In this document: in pieces, positions 40,025 through 52,881 of the stretch
How positions within the stretch are numbered: the first letter of the stretch is position 1
Layout of the letters: the number at the start of each line of letters is the position of its first letter
Assembly (NCBI GenBank): GCA_032718475.1
Contig: JAUCBJ010001004.1
Coordinates: forward strand, 1-64,000
Reading direction: 5' to 3'
Length of the DNA stretch: 64,000 nt
Source: Nemertoderma westbladi
Lineage: Eukaryota; Xenacoelomorpha; Nemertodermatida; Nemertodermatidae
Translations under genes and position numbers: made by a program
The notes under the pieces: model-generated
Seen by the model: the letters and a program-made list of their open reading frames with translations, nothing else
What the model was told of the DNA's origin: nothing
The model's database searches: none

Positions 40025-42309
40025 ATTCCAAAAGCCTGGATGGTCATCCAGTACTCTACCGGTTTCTGATTGAGGTCTCCTTCCGGCCACCACAGAAATC
40101 TCAGGCTGTCTCTATCTCTATCCAGCGCCTTGACTTGTAAGAACATTCCTTCTATATCGGAGGCGAACGCGATGGAATATTGTCTTAATCTTAAAAGTAT
40201 TCCCAACAAAGATTGGAGTAAGTTGGGTCCTGGTAACAACTCGGAATTGAGGGATTGGCCCATATATAGGGCGGAGCCATCGAATACGACTCGTACTTCG
40301 TGGGGTTTACCGGGTTTGGGAACGTAATGATGTGTTAAGTAATACGTTCTCTCAGTCACTGGTGTTCCTTCCGGTACTCGCTCCGCGTATCCCTTTGTTA
40401 TAAATTTCTTCAGCTGAGTTTGGTACATTTCTTTAGCTGAAGCATTAGCCGTAAGTCGTCGATGTAATTGAGCGATTCTTTTCTCTGCCAAGGGTCTGTT
40501 ATTTATAAATCTAGGTTCTCGTTTTCGAAATGGTAGGCCAATTTCATATCTACCTTGGTCCTTTAAAAAACGTGTAGTTGTTTCCTGGATTTGCTTGGCT
40601 CTTTCTTCTTCTATCGATAGGGCCTTATCATATGAATTGGGCTCTACCAGTTCTTGAGTAAAGAATCGTACGGCTAGTTCGTCCCGAGTTCTAGCGTTGT
40701 AGCGCTCTATCTCATCGTTTAGTTCGTCATTGTAAGCGATGGGTTCCGATGGGCGAATCAGTTGACATAGGTTCACCTGATTTTTCCAAGTTTGGTTTTC
40801 TGTAAGTAGGTCGATTGTGTTCTCTTCATCGAAGAGTTGGTAGATGTCGTCATTATCTGAAGAGTATGGTGTTTCCTCAGTTAGTTCGTCCACCTCACTG
40901 CTCTCCTCGCTCCAATCGTTTACTTGGTATATTCGTTCTTGTGGCATTCTCTCTTCGAGAGTCCTGCGGGAAGGGCCAGTAAAGTACCAACCTACTCTAG
41001 TTCTTACCGCATAGGTTTGCAGTGGCTGTGGTTGAGCAGGCCGTTTCTCCAATGTTTCGAGCGCCTCATGCGCGTTTTGGCCGATGAGTATTTGCACTCC
41101 AGGATAATCTGTCTGGAATCGAGGTATCTTAAGATGTTGGATACTCTCATCTTCGTCCCAATTATAAAGGTCTGCCTGAGTAGTGGCGAAGTTCTTTATA
41201 GCCACCATTTTTACCGACCTTATACCTTGTGCTCCTAATTTATCCTGGGGGGTGGACAACACACCTACATAGTAATCTGCCGTTAGGGTAGATTTCCAAA
41301 CCTGCATAATTCCTGACATATTCAATTTAGTCCGGAATTTGGGTTGTCCAGCAAAGATATCTTCGGCTAGTTCTTGATCGATGAATGTTCCTGTGTTGCC
41401 GGAGTCAAGGAGGGCGTTCACTATGTAACTTTTGTTAGGACCGTGAACTCTTACCTGCACTACAGGAAATTCTCTGATTCCTACGTTGGAAGTTGGAGCT
41501 TTCCAAGATGGTTGTTTGGCAAAAGTAGTTGGGGGAAACTCATTGTTGGTGTCCTTTTCATAAGTAAGTGCTCGATACACTGAGGTATTGATTAGATAAC
41601 AGGATTCGTTGGCGTCGGAGAATTCGTCAGTATAGAATCCTTCCATCTCAGACTCCTGATCAGTGTCATTTACATCACTGAATTGGACATGTAGTTCGGG
41701 CTCACTTACCTGACTCTGTTTGTCTCGTTCGAACTCACTGTGTAACAAGATGTGATGTTTCGCGCCACACTTTGCACACTTTACGTCGGAGTAACAGGTT
41801 CGCCGTTGGTGTCCTGGTCTGAGGCAATTATAACATAACCGCTTGTCCCACACGACTGCACGTCTGTCTACAAGGGATTTCTTTAGAAATTCAGCACACG
41901 CACTCAAACGGTGGGTCCCGTCGCACAACGCACAGTTAGGTTTTATGTTACTCACTTTACCTTGGGTAACTTGATGCACTCTCGTTTTTTCTTCGGGTTT
42001 TCTTCGGTGCATTCTGTTAGGAGACTGAGGGGGGGTCTTGGCAACCTGTTCTCTCCTATTGTTGTTTCGAGCCTTGTATTTACTTACGTCCTTTGAGGTT
42101 TTGTCAACATAGTAAGATCGATCGGTGTCTTTCCCGCTGTCCTCTTCTTGAGAAGCTTGGCTTTCGCCGTCGTCAGTGTAACACACCGGTGTTACTCTTC
42201 TCCTAGAAGCGGGTTTCTCACTTACCTTATTTTCCGATGTTTTCTCTCTGGACTGCTTGATGAGTTGTAGTTTTACCTCACCATCTAAGAAGGACATGAG
42301 ATCAGCCAT
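40020..42309 (-). pseudogene. E2 pol, N-terminal part (zinc knuckles, protease, RT start)
   Basis: Frame from 42,309 down to the E1 insertion. It begins with the end of the gag-like region and carries three zinc knuckles (CALCDGTHRLSAC, CYNCLRPGHQRRTC, CAKCGAKHHILLH), the aspartic-protease block LLDSGNTGTFID and the first half of reverse transcriptase up to WMTIQAFGI, where E1 entered. Against E1 the active-site triplet is intact but the following residue is Asn instead of Ser. It is cut off from gag by an in-frame TAA just upstream, where E1 has CAA. Confidence 0.88.
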
Positions 42310-45111
42310 GGTAGGGCTTCGTCGTTGTTATTCATTCATGTACAACACTTTCTTGTCCCAGCGTATACATACTCCACCCTTGGGTAAAGTAGAGACTACG
42401 GCTCCAATAACCATGGAACTCTGATATTCATGAGACTTACCTAACCAGTCCAATTGTCTACAGATCTCATGAATCTCATCGGAAAACTCTATAATCCCGC
42501 TACTAAGGAAGTTTCGGGGGGCTACTAATTTTGCATACAAATACTTAGCTATGTTATCCTTGTTACCATACCTGATGTTTAATGTATCCCAAACTTGTCT
42601 TAATCCTTCTGGATGTCCAATAAACTTTAACGCCATTAACTTGGGAGGTCCTTCCAAGCACTTGATGAGGAACCTAAGTTTCTCTCCATTAGATAGCACA
42701 GAGTTCTGTATGCTGTCTTTGTAATATTCGTTGAAAGGTAACCATTTCATCTCATCTCCATTGAATTTGACGATCTCTCCCACTTTGACCGCTTGGCGGG
42801 CTTCTGTTCTAGCCATCTGACGCGTAAAGCTTTCTTGGGCCATCGTGTTATTTAATATCGAATTATCGGTATATAAATTTCTCGGATCATTGTCAGGTCT
42901 ATAGGGGATATCATTAATAACAGGTCTATAATCACCCTTAATAGGGTTTGCTATAGGAGTTTCTACTTCACTAGCAGTATAGATGCGTGTAGGCTCCACA
43001 CCTTGCGCATGTAATACTTCAGACCTAACAGGTTGACACAATGTTACAGGGGGTATTGGTATGCCTTTTTGTATATTGACTAATTTGTCGCGTTCCAGTG
43101 CGATACTTTGCTGCACTTCTTGCAATTCTGCCCTACCTTCCCTTACTGTTCCCTTAAGCTGGTGGACAGTCTCCTGCATCTGTCCGAGCAGGAGATTCAT
43201 CCCCCGCCGTCCCTCCTCTACCCACTCGACCGCCGAAGCGGGAGTCGCCAACATTGTAGCGGGCTGACGCGGGACGACGGGAGACAAATCTTTGATTTCT
43301 CTCTCAGCTTCCAGGACAGGGATATTCTCATGGACTGTTCTACCGGGTACAGGCAGTGTAGTACTGTGTAAAGGGAATTTGGAGTTAAGCTCTGGAAGTA
43401 CAGGGGTCTCTAGCACAGAAGTGACTTTGGGAACGACAGGCCTAATTATTTCAGGCTCATCAACTATTGTAGGGAGTCTTTTGACCTGAATAATTTGTTC
43501 TGTGGGTTCTGTACTACCTAAGTCTGTGCTAGTTAGTTGTCTTCTAACCGCCGGGGGCAAATCAGGCAATTTGTGACGGTGAGATGTTTTTCTACGCCTG
43601 CTTGGACGAGATCTATTTCCTCCGCCTTCAGGATCAGTGGTCTCGCCTTCCTCCGATGATGTGTATCCTTGGCGCTTGGGAGTAGATCGACTCCTCATCT
43701 GCATTTGACTAGCAGTTAACTGTTTATTTATGCAGTCTTGCGTCTCTTGAAGATTTTCCAACTCCAGTTGTGTGGTCTCTTCAGACGCTCTCTGTTCTGC
43801 GTCTGCCAATGCCATTGCTGCTGCTGCTTTGGCTGCTTCCACTGTCGCTGCAGCTTTTGCTTCTGCCTCTTCCACTGCCGCTGCTGCCTTTGCCTCTTCC
43901 ACTGACGCTGCCGCTTTCGCCGCTGCTACTGCCTTTTTGTCCTTTATCCGTTTTTTCTTTACTCGTTCTTCTTGGACTCTAGTGAGGCGGAGTTTTTCAT
44001 CAAATTCAGCTTGGTTAGCAGCTAACATTTCAGCATCGATTGAGTCTAACACACGCTGGGTTCCTTCACTATTAGGGGTAAGTCCAGATAACCGTCTCCT
44101 CAACTCCTTGTCTCCTAGGAATCGCTGATAGTCGGACAGATAAATGTCTATGGCGTCTCTCGTTCGTGGTCTCTCTGCAGTCTCTTCGCCTTCCACTTGA
44201 GAAAGGGTGGCATCGGTTGGTTCTTCATAGGTTAGTCTCTCAGACAGCTGGGATTTCCACTGGTCCGTTTCTTGTACTTTGAGACCTACCCGCTGGAACC
44301 AAGTTTTGACAGCAACTTGCAGCGACGTGTCCTGTCTTCTTTTGGAAGTTTCCTCAAAGGCTGATAGGATTAATCTAATGCGTAGGGTTCTTTCGCGTAC
44401 TTGATATAGCAGCTCTTCCTGCTCTTGAGGTCCTTGGGGTTGTCAAAACAGTTGTTCTTCTAATCGCTCCAAGGAGCCGAAGAATCCCTGCACATATCCT
44501 GCTGCCGACCTCTTCCAAACAGCTGGATCCATTGTATCTTTAGTCACTCCCATCCTGTGTATATCTTCCCAAGTAGCTTCGGACAAATCTAACGGGAGTC
44601 CGGGTCCGGGAAAGTTCCATTGTGACTCGACAATCGACATCAATTCTTCCCTGGCGTATCCCGCATAATTATCTTGGGTCGCTCGCTTACTTCTCGTCCA
44701 ATCGGCTTGATGTTCCTCCACCGCAATCAATATAGTAGTTAGCACTGCGGCAGGAAGGGTGAGAAGGGGGTCCGAGTAGGTTGTAGCCGCCATCTGCAAT
44801 CCGCGTTCGGGGGTCAGCTCGACAGTATCCGAACTACTGGAGCTATCGGATCGCTGGGAACAAGTTTCTTGACTAGGCTGTTGCTGCTGTGGGACAGCTG
44901 CTTCCTGGTTCCGTTTGACTTGGGCCCGAGTGCCGATGATAGACCTACGGTGTTGGATTAGCTTAGGGTCTGATACTACTACTGGAGGGATGACCTTTCT
45001 TTCAGTAGGAGGTGAGCTGAACTCCTTTCTTAATCGCTCCACACTCCTATCTGTGTCACAGATGGTTGTATCGATTAGACTGTCTGACAGGTTTTGCTGA
45101 GTGTCAGACAT
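42310..45111 (-). pseudogene. E2 gag portion with two in-frame stops
   Basis: Starts MSDTQQNLSDS at 45,111, like E1. A TGA interrupts the frame near 44,443 (after EEQLF); a Gln codon has become TAA near 42,328. Between them the frame runs through a helix-rich region, an Ala/Glu/Lys coiled coil (about 43,780-43,960) with a different number of repeat modules than E1, a basic segment and the DUF1759-type region. It has a single copy of the segment duplicated in E1, which shows gag and pol form one frame. Confidence 0.85.
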
Positions 45112-47344
45112 GTTTAGCTATACGGTTGAATGCCTACTGCTATAGTTACAGTTAAAGCAAGTCTAGTAATTCAGTATGACCGTTGGCCTAGTACCGGTAA
45201 TTTAGTACAGTATATTAGAATACCGGTATACACTTATAGTATATATAAGTATTGTAAACTAGGTTTATCACAGAGTACCGGTATATAAATTTAGCACAAA
45301 TATATAAATATATAATAGGCCTATCGTGAATACCGGTATACCACTTACACTTATAGTATATATAAGTATAATTATGAACTAGAATTAATTACAGAATACC
45401 GGTATGATTTCAGCTCAAATTTATAGGAATAAATATAATAAGCCTATGGTAAATACCGGTATGTCAATTATTTTAGAATAATTGAATTTCTGAATATTTT
45501 AGGGTTACCCGGTTACTTTAACTTACTTTATTACCGTTATTTAAGCAGTAGACCAACTGATATTGAGACCTAGTTGTTGTATGGCAGGCCTACTATTTAT
45601 AAATCGTTTGAGTTGATTTATAATATATATATACCCGTTTAAAATGGGTTTTGTCAATATTTGAAATAAATGTTATTATTTCTGAGGGAGTCACTACACA
45701 GAAGCTGTGCGCTCTCAGTGAAGTGACACTTATTTGACGCTAAAACAGATAATTCTAATTTACCTAAGTTACTTAATACTACAAATTACTTACGATACGG
45801 GTGAGATTAAATCTCTAATTAAACACAACAAAAATATTACGTACGAAATTTTAGGGTAATTTTTACAGGAAGTCTACAAACCAGCCTAACAAAGGGTTAG
45901 AATTCTGGTTATTACAACGGACAGGGTACTACGGTATTTAAAAATAATAAGTAGTAGTAAATATATTGCGCTGTCCAGATAGGAAAATACCACCGCCTGA
46001 CGACCTATAGCCGTATCGCTATAGGTACTACGTTATGTATCACGGAGTGTTCCTACCTGGAAGTTAATTACCGTGGACTACCAGATCCAACGTGCCTATT
46101 AACCACTTTACAACACAAATATACTGCCTACACACTAATTACTTCGGAAAGCACTGTACACTAAACCCTAAATTAGGTACAAGTACTGGTACAACAAATA
46201 ATCAGTAGTTAAATATACTTGAACAGTTAAAAGAACCATGGCATCTGCTGGAGTGACCGAAGCACAAAGTCACCAGTCTTTTCCTACGCCAAGCAGTCCG
46301 TGTAGTACCGGGGTTAATTTAACTATAACGGTATGTGTAACAAGCACAATTACTGTAGGAATAAACTTGGGGACATGAATGTTGCGAATAATCGCATAAA
46401 CTCTGAATAATAAATATTACGCTACCCGTACAGAATACTCAAACAAATACAAACCAAACGCTGGCAGACTACCACCAAGCCTAAATAAACTACAGTATGT
46501 GCAGATTCCAAAATGGTTAGTTAGTATGCGTTCTAACACGGTAGTACGACTTATTCTTTAAGAGGGGATTGACCTTACAGCTATGGCTGCCCCAACTTAC
46601 TAACTGGCACTTTATCAGACAAACTCTACACACGCAGCAATCTCTTCAGACCTAATAATAGCCAGACAACAATCCAGCCTACAAAATATCTGAGTAATAA
46701 CTATTACGGTACCTGAACAGACCACACAAACAAACACAGGCCAAAACGTTGGCAGAATACTGTCAAGCCTAAATAAACTACAGTATGTGCAGATTCCAAA
46801 ATGGTTAGTTAGTATGCGTTCTAACACGGTAGTACGACTTATTCTTTAAGAGGGGATTGACCTTACAGCTATGGCTGCCCCAACTTACTAACTGGCACTC
46901 TATCGGACAAACTCTACACACGCCGTAATCTCTCCAAACCCAACAACAATCTAACAACAGTCCGGCCTACAATTATCTGAACAATCTGAGCAGACTTACA
47001 CGTCTTCAGCTCAATATTAACTTACATGTAAATAAAACCGACAGAAATAAGTAAAATCTCAATAAAAAACCAGGGCTGCAGTCCCTGATTAAATACTAAG
47101 ACCTACCGGTATGCAATAATCAAAATCGAATAATACTAATGTACTTATACTGGAAGTACCGGTTAGGACAGTTGGGCCTACGGACCTACAGAAGTACCGG
47201 TTCTGGCAGTTGGACCTACGGACCTACAGCAGTACCGGTTCTGGCAGTTGGGCCTACTGACCTACAGAAGTACCGGTTTAGGTTTACCGGTCGACCGGTA
47301 CTTTCAACTTTATTGCTTACTGCAATAAAGTCAATAACTGTTAT
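45112..47344 (-). repeat. E2 leader with tandem duplications and taccggta repeats
   Basis: Homologous to the E1 leader in reverse orientation. A ~290-bp duplication is marked by taaactacagtatgtgcag at about 46,487 and 46,785. taccggtat/taggcctat repeats lie at 45,195-45,470 and an accggt minisatellite at 47,150-47,310. No genes. Confidence 0.7.
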
Positions 47345-48604
47345 TGTACGCGCTTTTGAAGACCTTTAGCAGTTTAACCTGCCAAAATTTATATGTCTTT
47401 TGGTTTATAAATAGACTTTAGAAGTTGACAAATATTTAATACCAATAAACACAACATTAGCAGAAGCCAGCCTAGTGCGTGTCCATTCACCCGCTGGATA
47501 TACCCGGGAGACTGGATTCTGAGGGCTTAGATTATTATTGCAGTGTAAGCTTACTGTATTATTCGATTGATCGTTAATAAATAATTTCTGACTAATATTA
47601 TTCACTTTCGGGAAATATTAACAGTTCCTTTAGGACGTGGCGCTCTATCTAGGTAAACAGAGATATGACTTATACTAATCACAACGGTAAGTCGGTGAGG
47701 CTTATGATTCACGTATGAGGCGCATTCTTTAGGAAATGCTTAGTTATCAGTCACAATCAGGCACACTACCGGTAACACACAATACTGCTCAATAATTTGC
47801 CGACCGTCAATGAATTTTATCATATATAAAGAGAACAGCAACGGACTCATGTAGTGCTTATCAAATAGCATTAAATTCACTACAAACCACAATAATATAA
47901 GTCGCAATCGCTATATATAACCCGTCTCTCTAACCTGTAGTGTATCAAGAAAATTGGGAAATTTGGGTTCTTTATAAATGTTCTCCAAATAATATTCAAC
48001 CAAAACACAACAGTAAAAAGCATTAAGATGGTAGGTTAAGATATGATATGACAATGTATGTGCCGATTGAGTCGAGTTGATTGAGTTGAGTTGATAACAG
48101 TTATACGCTCTATAATTTAAGCCTACTAATGTTTCTTCTAAAGTATGAAAACGAATTGACTCTAGAGCCGGTGTTCCTGGCCTAGATAGAAACAACACAA
48201 CAGTATCAAGAAAAAACAGTAAGACTGAACACTCCTAGTATGATCGGCCGAATATCTCCACATCGACAGAAAAAATCGCTCTGATTGGCTTAAGCTAAAC
48301 AAAGAACCATGTGTCCAATGGCCGTTTCCATGTCAGCAACCAGCTGTTAGATGTCGTAATCTGAATCATCAAGGCTAAGCTGTGTAAAGGTATTTGGTGC
48401 ATTGCGGGTTTTTTGCCTTACCATGTCCGCCAAAGCACGTATATAGAAGAATGACTTTTATGTCCGTTAAAACACCTATAACGGTACCTTGCGGGCGAGG
48501 GGAATATATATATAGTTAGAGAGCCTTTTAGAGTATTCCAGCGCCTGGGGGGAAACTGGATTGCGAAGCAAAAGGGCCAGTTATATCCCACAGAAGCTTT
48601 TACA
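47345..48604 (-). repeat. E2 5' LTR
   Basis: 1,260 bp, differing from 15,867-17,126 at seven places seen by eye, about 0.6 percent. The outer end at 48,604 is followed by aatat and then by Polinton-like coding sequence. Confidence 0.93.
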
Positions 48605-48609
48605 AATAT
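48605..48609. other. Target-site duplication of E2, right copy
   Basis: aatat, matching 15,862-15,866. It lies inside the TBP-like reading frame. Confidence 0.9.
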
Positions 48610-48874
48610 AAGTACATAAATTAACAGATTTTAAAATCAAATTAATACTAGTTTTATCAAATATATGCTTTTTTACTTTTTGGAAATTATACTTACTGCC
48701 TAATAATGTAATACGACCATTTTTAAATATTAATAATGTGGCACCAAATATCTTATATATAAACTGATTTGGTTTGAGTATGTGTTTACCAGGTAATTGA
48801 TTTTTTAATTCTTTAAAATTAATCGCTGACACTTGCTGGCAACTTACATTCTTATTAACTATCTGATAGTTCAT
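48605..48874 (-). pseudogene. TBP-like protein, N-terminal repeat (severed by E2)
   Basis: Ninety codons from an ATG at 48,874 to the E2 boundary. The pattern is that of the first repeat of TATA-binding protein: a leading strand (VSCQQVSAINFKEL), then ILKPNQFIYKIF with Phe38, then LLIFKNGRITLLGSK with Phe50, then a helix. The G-(K/R)-hydrophobic-x-hydrophobic-x-G pattern after the second Phe is the TBP signature strand-turn. In TBP these two phenylalanines wedge into the minor groove of the TATA box. The hairpin between them is about five residues shorter than in cellular TBP. The ATG overlaps the polymerase stop by 20 nt, so this is an element gene and not a host TBP. The second repeat is at 15,577-15,866. 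Confidence 0.72.
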
Positions 48875-51800
48875 TGTTTGGTTCCCGATAAATAGGTATA
48901 TTGTTTTTCTTTATCGGTTTTTCAACCTTTGTTTGATAGTGACCCCAGGGAAGTGAATGATTTTTATTAACCCAATAAAGTTTATCGTCAAATGCGCTGA
49001 GAGCAAACTTATCTCGTGCTACAGTGTACACTTTGTGTAATTGGCTCTGAAATTGATGCATTTCCTTGGAAATTTCCTCGTTATGTTTATATGCTCTTAA
49101 ATAATCTTCGTGGCAAATATTTTTATCCACGACAGCTCTTGTTATTCCTTTCGCCCGTCGTATATTGGATTCATTCCATTCTAAAATTGAATATAATTTT
49201 GGTCTTAAAAATACCGCTTGTTTAATTTCACGTGAGGCTAGTTCATCTTTACAGTAATAGAGCCTGGATTTATTTTTATCACTGTAGAGAGGGTGATCCT
49301 TGGGGTAATTGGATGTATCTAGAATATTATTTTTAATTAAGGCTTTTAAAAAATTATTCTGCGATGTATTATAGTAACAACCTATTAAAGAGTCCGTATC
49401 TGATGCTACAATTTCAATACGACAGTTTAATTCTTTCTCAATAGGTAGCAATTTATTGTAATACAGCTCATACATATCCAATTTAGCCAAGTCCAACACA
49501 GTACTACCTACATAGACTGGCTTATCTAGTGTTGCAGCTTGCAGAGTCTTTCACTAATAAATGTCCCGATAAGGAATCGTTATAAATCATGAAATTTTCG
49601 TGATTTATACGTTTCACCAATAAATCACATTTCTCTTTACTATTAGCGATACGAAAGTTGCAACGGTCCCGTATCTTTTCAATCGTTTTTCCAAATAACG
49701 AATTATTTAGAAGCTTTGCAACAGCTGTTTCAATGTAACTTTTTGCAATTCGCCTTTGATTAATATTAAAATCTATATAGGGTTTAAATACAAAGTCTTG
49801 ATGGAAAGAATACAATTTATGGAGCTTAGTAACAATTAAACCTTGTTTTATATAACATTTTAACAGTTTCAAATTTACATGATAGAATTCCTTATCGAAT
49901 TGTGTCAACATAAGTTTTGGAGCACACATCTTATAATTGCTATTAGTACCTCTTTGTTTACAAACATGATTATATTGTTCCCTCATATATGGTGAAAGCA
50001 TTGTCTCATTTATACTTAAATGTTCTGGGGCTAAGGGTAGTTCTAATGTACGATCATGAATATCTTTGGGATATTTCAAATCGCAAATTAAGAAAAACCC
50101 AATATCCCCTTCAGTATCAAGATTTGTTAAATACTTTATTATTTCTTCTGGGGCGGCATTCTCTAAATATGTAACGTTGACTTGTTCAAAACCTGAAACA
50201 GGTAGCTTTTTACTTAAATTACCGGAATACAAGGAATTAAAATCTATATTGAAAATATGACACTCTTCCTTGCTTGGATCATAATTATCAGTATCTGGTA
50301 TATTTGATTCTATGTAATGCTTTCGACAGAATGAAACCCCTCCTCTAATAGATGCTTCAAAATCTCTATATGTTTGGTAATCTTTTATTAATGCTAACTT
50401 ACATTTATTGTATTTCAGGGCGCAATCATAAGTGAAAGCTGCGATACTACAATAATAAACTACTTCTAATTCGTAGTTTTGTCTACATACTCTCCTAAAG
50501 TTCTCAAATATATCAGCGAGGAGACAAACATCGAGTTTTAAGTATGCTAAAAGATAATCCTTGAGATTCACACAGTCAAACTGACTCCATGATGTGTTGG
50601 CAAAACTATATTCCTCGGGAGTACAGGTATTTTGTGTTAATTTACTATAAAATTTGTCTATTGATGGTAATTTCGAATCATTGAATTTATTTAAATCTGT
50701 CAGATACTCATAGGGGAATATACCTTTTCGTTTAATTGTTGCATTATTTAAATTTGGATAAAAATATTTCATTTGCTGTTCAGTAATTGGTAGAACTGAT
50801 GTTATATCCTCGCTGTCTATATCCTTTGTTGAACAATCAACTAAAGTACTTAGGGAAAAGGATAAAAATTGATATGTGTCTAAGACACGTAGCTCGATCT
50901 TAGTTTTTTCATCTTTCACTGGTATATGCATGCTTAGTGAAATATACCTTTCAGAATTTTTAGGGATCACCTTTATATCCCAATCGGAATATTTATTGTT
51001 GGTAAAACCAACTTGTAAAAGAAAATGCAAATCGTAGAGATTGCAGTTGTGTGCAGCGAGTATATACATGTGTCGTTTCAACGATAAAGAGCGGTTACAC
51101 GCGTTACAAGCGGCTGCTATATAGTTACCAGTAATATGTGAGTGATGTTTGTTTTTCTCAGATTTATCCTTAAATAAAACATAATAATAATAAAAGCAAG
51201 TTTTAGCTTTCCAAAAACTTAACTTATCTACATCATTAAGTATTATTTTCTCTCTTGTGTGGGTTTCTGCCCACTTATATAATTGGGTGATGTCATTATA
51301 TACAGAGTCTAAAAAGTCTTGAATACAGTTGTTGTCGATTGTTTTTGTAAAGGTCTTCAAATAAAATTTTGGTGGATTGATTAATTCACTACTAGGAACA
51401 ATTAAATAACTTACAGCGCATGGAATATGATTCTGAATAAATTTACTGTTGGTGGCTGGCTCCAAAATAGATTCTATGTCAAAATATATTACAAACAATG
51501 CTGGTAATGTTCTGTCTAAATTTCTAAAGCTAATGTGAGTTCTTTTTTCAGACGGTAGCTTCTCAACTTGACTTTTTCCTCGATAACAAGCAAGACGGTG
51601 ACGTTCTAGAACTTGCTTGGTGTAGAAAGGCGCCAAACACCGTTCACAAAATTTCCTACATCTAATACGCTTACCTGTTGTATTCATCAAACGATTCAAG
51701 TTAGTTATGCAAACATAATGTGATTGTTTACTCGTATTCTTATTTTTTACAAGTAATATATTCAATAACTCTTTATCTGGAGTGATTTTACTAAATGGTG

Positions 51801-52881
51801 CCTGTCTTAATATAGATACTCGATTGTTGTCGTAGAGTAATAAATTAATTATATATGCTGAATTCTGTTTTTCAAAAAGTTTAATTGCAAGCGACCATTC
51901 TGTTGGATAATCTTTGTTCCCGTTGTCAAAAATAAAATAATTCATGTAATCTGAGTACTGCGAAGTACGATATTTGTGATCTTTCACTTTGCTACTAAAT
52001 TTTGTGGCTATAATAGCCCATTTGAAACAGTCATTCTCAGCCGTTTGTATATTTATTGTACAATTTTTACCTGATAGAGTCTTAGGTAACTCCATATAAC
52101 CGTGTCCTTTATATAGTAACGACCTACACTTGGATTCAGCTACTTTAATTTCCACTCTTAATAAAGATTTAACGCACCACCCTGAGCCACGAGTGTTAAA
52201 TATGGCTATTTTTTGCATTAATTTTTCTAGTACATACTCAAACCATGTGTCAAAACTTTCATGTGAATCTACGGTATTAACTGAACCACCTGAAGAACTA
52301 AAATAGAAAGTTTCTTCTTGGTCACCCTCTGAAAAATGTGATCGATACATGAGTATATTCACACCTAGCCAGGGTCTAAGTACATTCATTTCGCTAAGTT
52401 TTCCTAATAATAAGTTTTTAATATGAGGAAGAATATGAACTATTGATGAATGAATATCAGGAAAAGCTTCATCATTTGGAAGATTGTAAACATAGATTTC
52501 TAAATGGTTATCGTGTGCGGATCGTTCGATGCTAAAAAATGATGGACCTTGACCAGATTTCAGTCTTTTTCTAGATGCGACAGTATTGTTTTGGTTCCGT
52601 TGTGGTGGTCTAACATGATAATAACGTTGGTGACAGTCGTGACGTAAATAATTATCATATAAATACTCTTTATTACAAGTAGGGCAAGTTTTTTCATACA
52701 CGTAAAACTTCATTTCTTTACATCCCGCAGTTGATTCATGTCGTTTGCATATTTCTTCTGTAGGTGTAAAAACATGACACTTAAAACAAGAATAACCTTC
52801 AAAATGTGACCTTAGGTGGCGTAAATAATTACGTTTAGAAATTTGAAGAGGACAAAATGCACATTTCAATTGTTTATCCAT
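48855..52881 (-). pseudogene. Protein-primed family B DNA polymerase (Polinton type), frameshifted
   Basis: Two overlapping-phase frames: 52,881-49,522 (1,119 aa) and 49,499-48,855 (214 aa), joined by a one-base shift near 49,530. N-terminal C2H2 fingers (CAFCPLQISKRNYLRHLRSH, CPTCNKEYLYDNYLRH) and a CERC...H...C finger near residue 420. Exonuclease motifs: FDIES (~465), NCNLYDLHFLL (~610) and LDVCLLADIF (~780). Polymerase motifs: A, DFNSLY (~875); B, NNSLFGKTIEK (~1055); C, SDTDSL in the second frame. It would replicate the element from a terminal-protein primer. The frameshift separates motif C from the rest, so this copy is inactive. The end overlaps the TBP-like gene. Confidence 0.92.

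Larger units (their letters stand above)
15867..48604 (-). mobile_element. BEL/Pao LTR retrotransposon E2 (older, interrupted by E1)
   Basis: Minus-strand element bounded by two 1,260-bp LTRs (15,867-17,126 and 47,345-48,604) and the 5-bp duplication aatat. Reading along the minus strand: 5' LTR, repeat-rich leader, gag, pol, a 1.6-kb spacer, two small ORF remnants and the 3' LTR. Element E1 (23,193-40,019) sits inside its reverse transcriptase; without E1, E2 is about 15.9 kb. It is defective: stops in gag, a 19-nt loss just before YMDD, a deletion removing the integrase Glu motif, and a ~0.8-kb deletion across the downstream ORFs. Seven LTR differences were seen by eye. Confidence 0.93.

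Noticed and set aside
48605-48874. The TBP-like frame might be the host TBP gene
   Set aside because: It overlaps the end of the polymerase gene, has no introns, is much shorter than a typical full cellular TBP, and diverges outside the signature positions.
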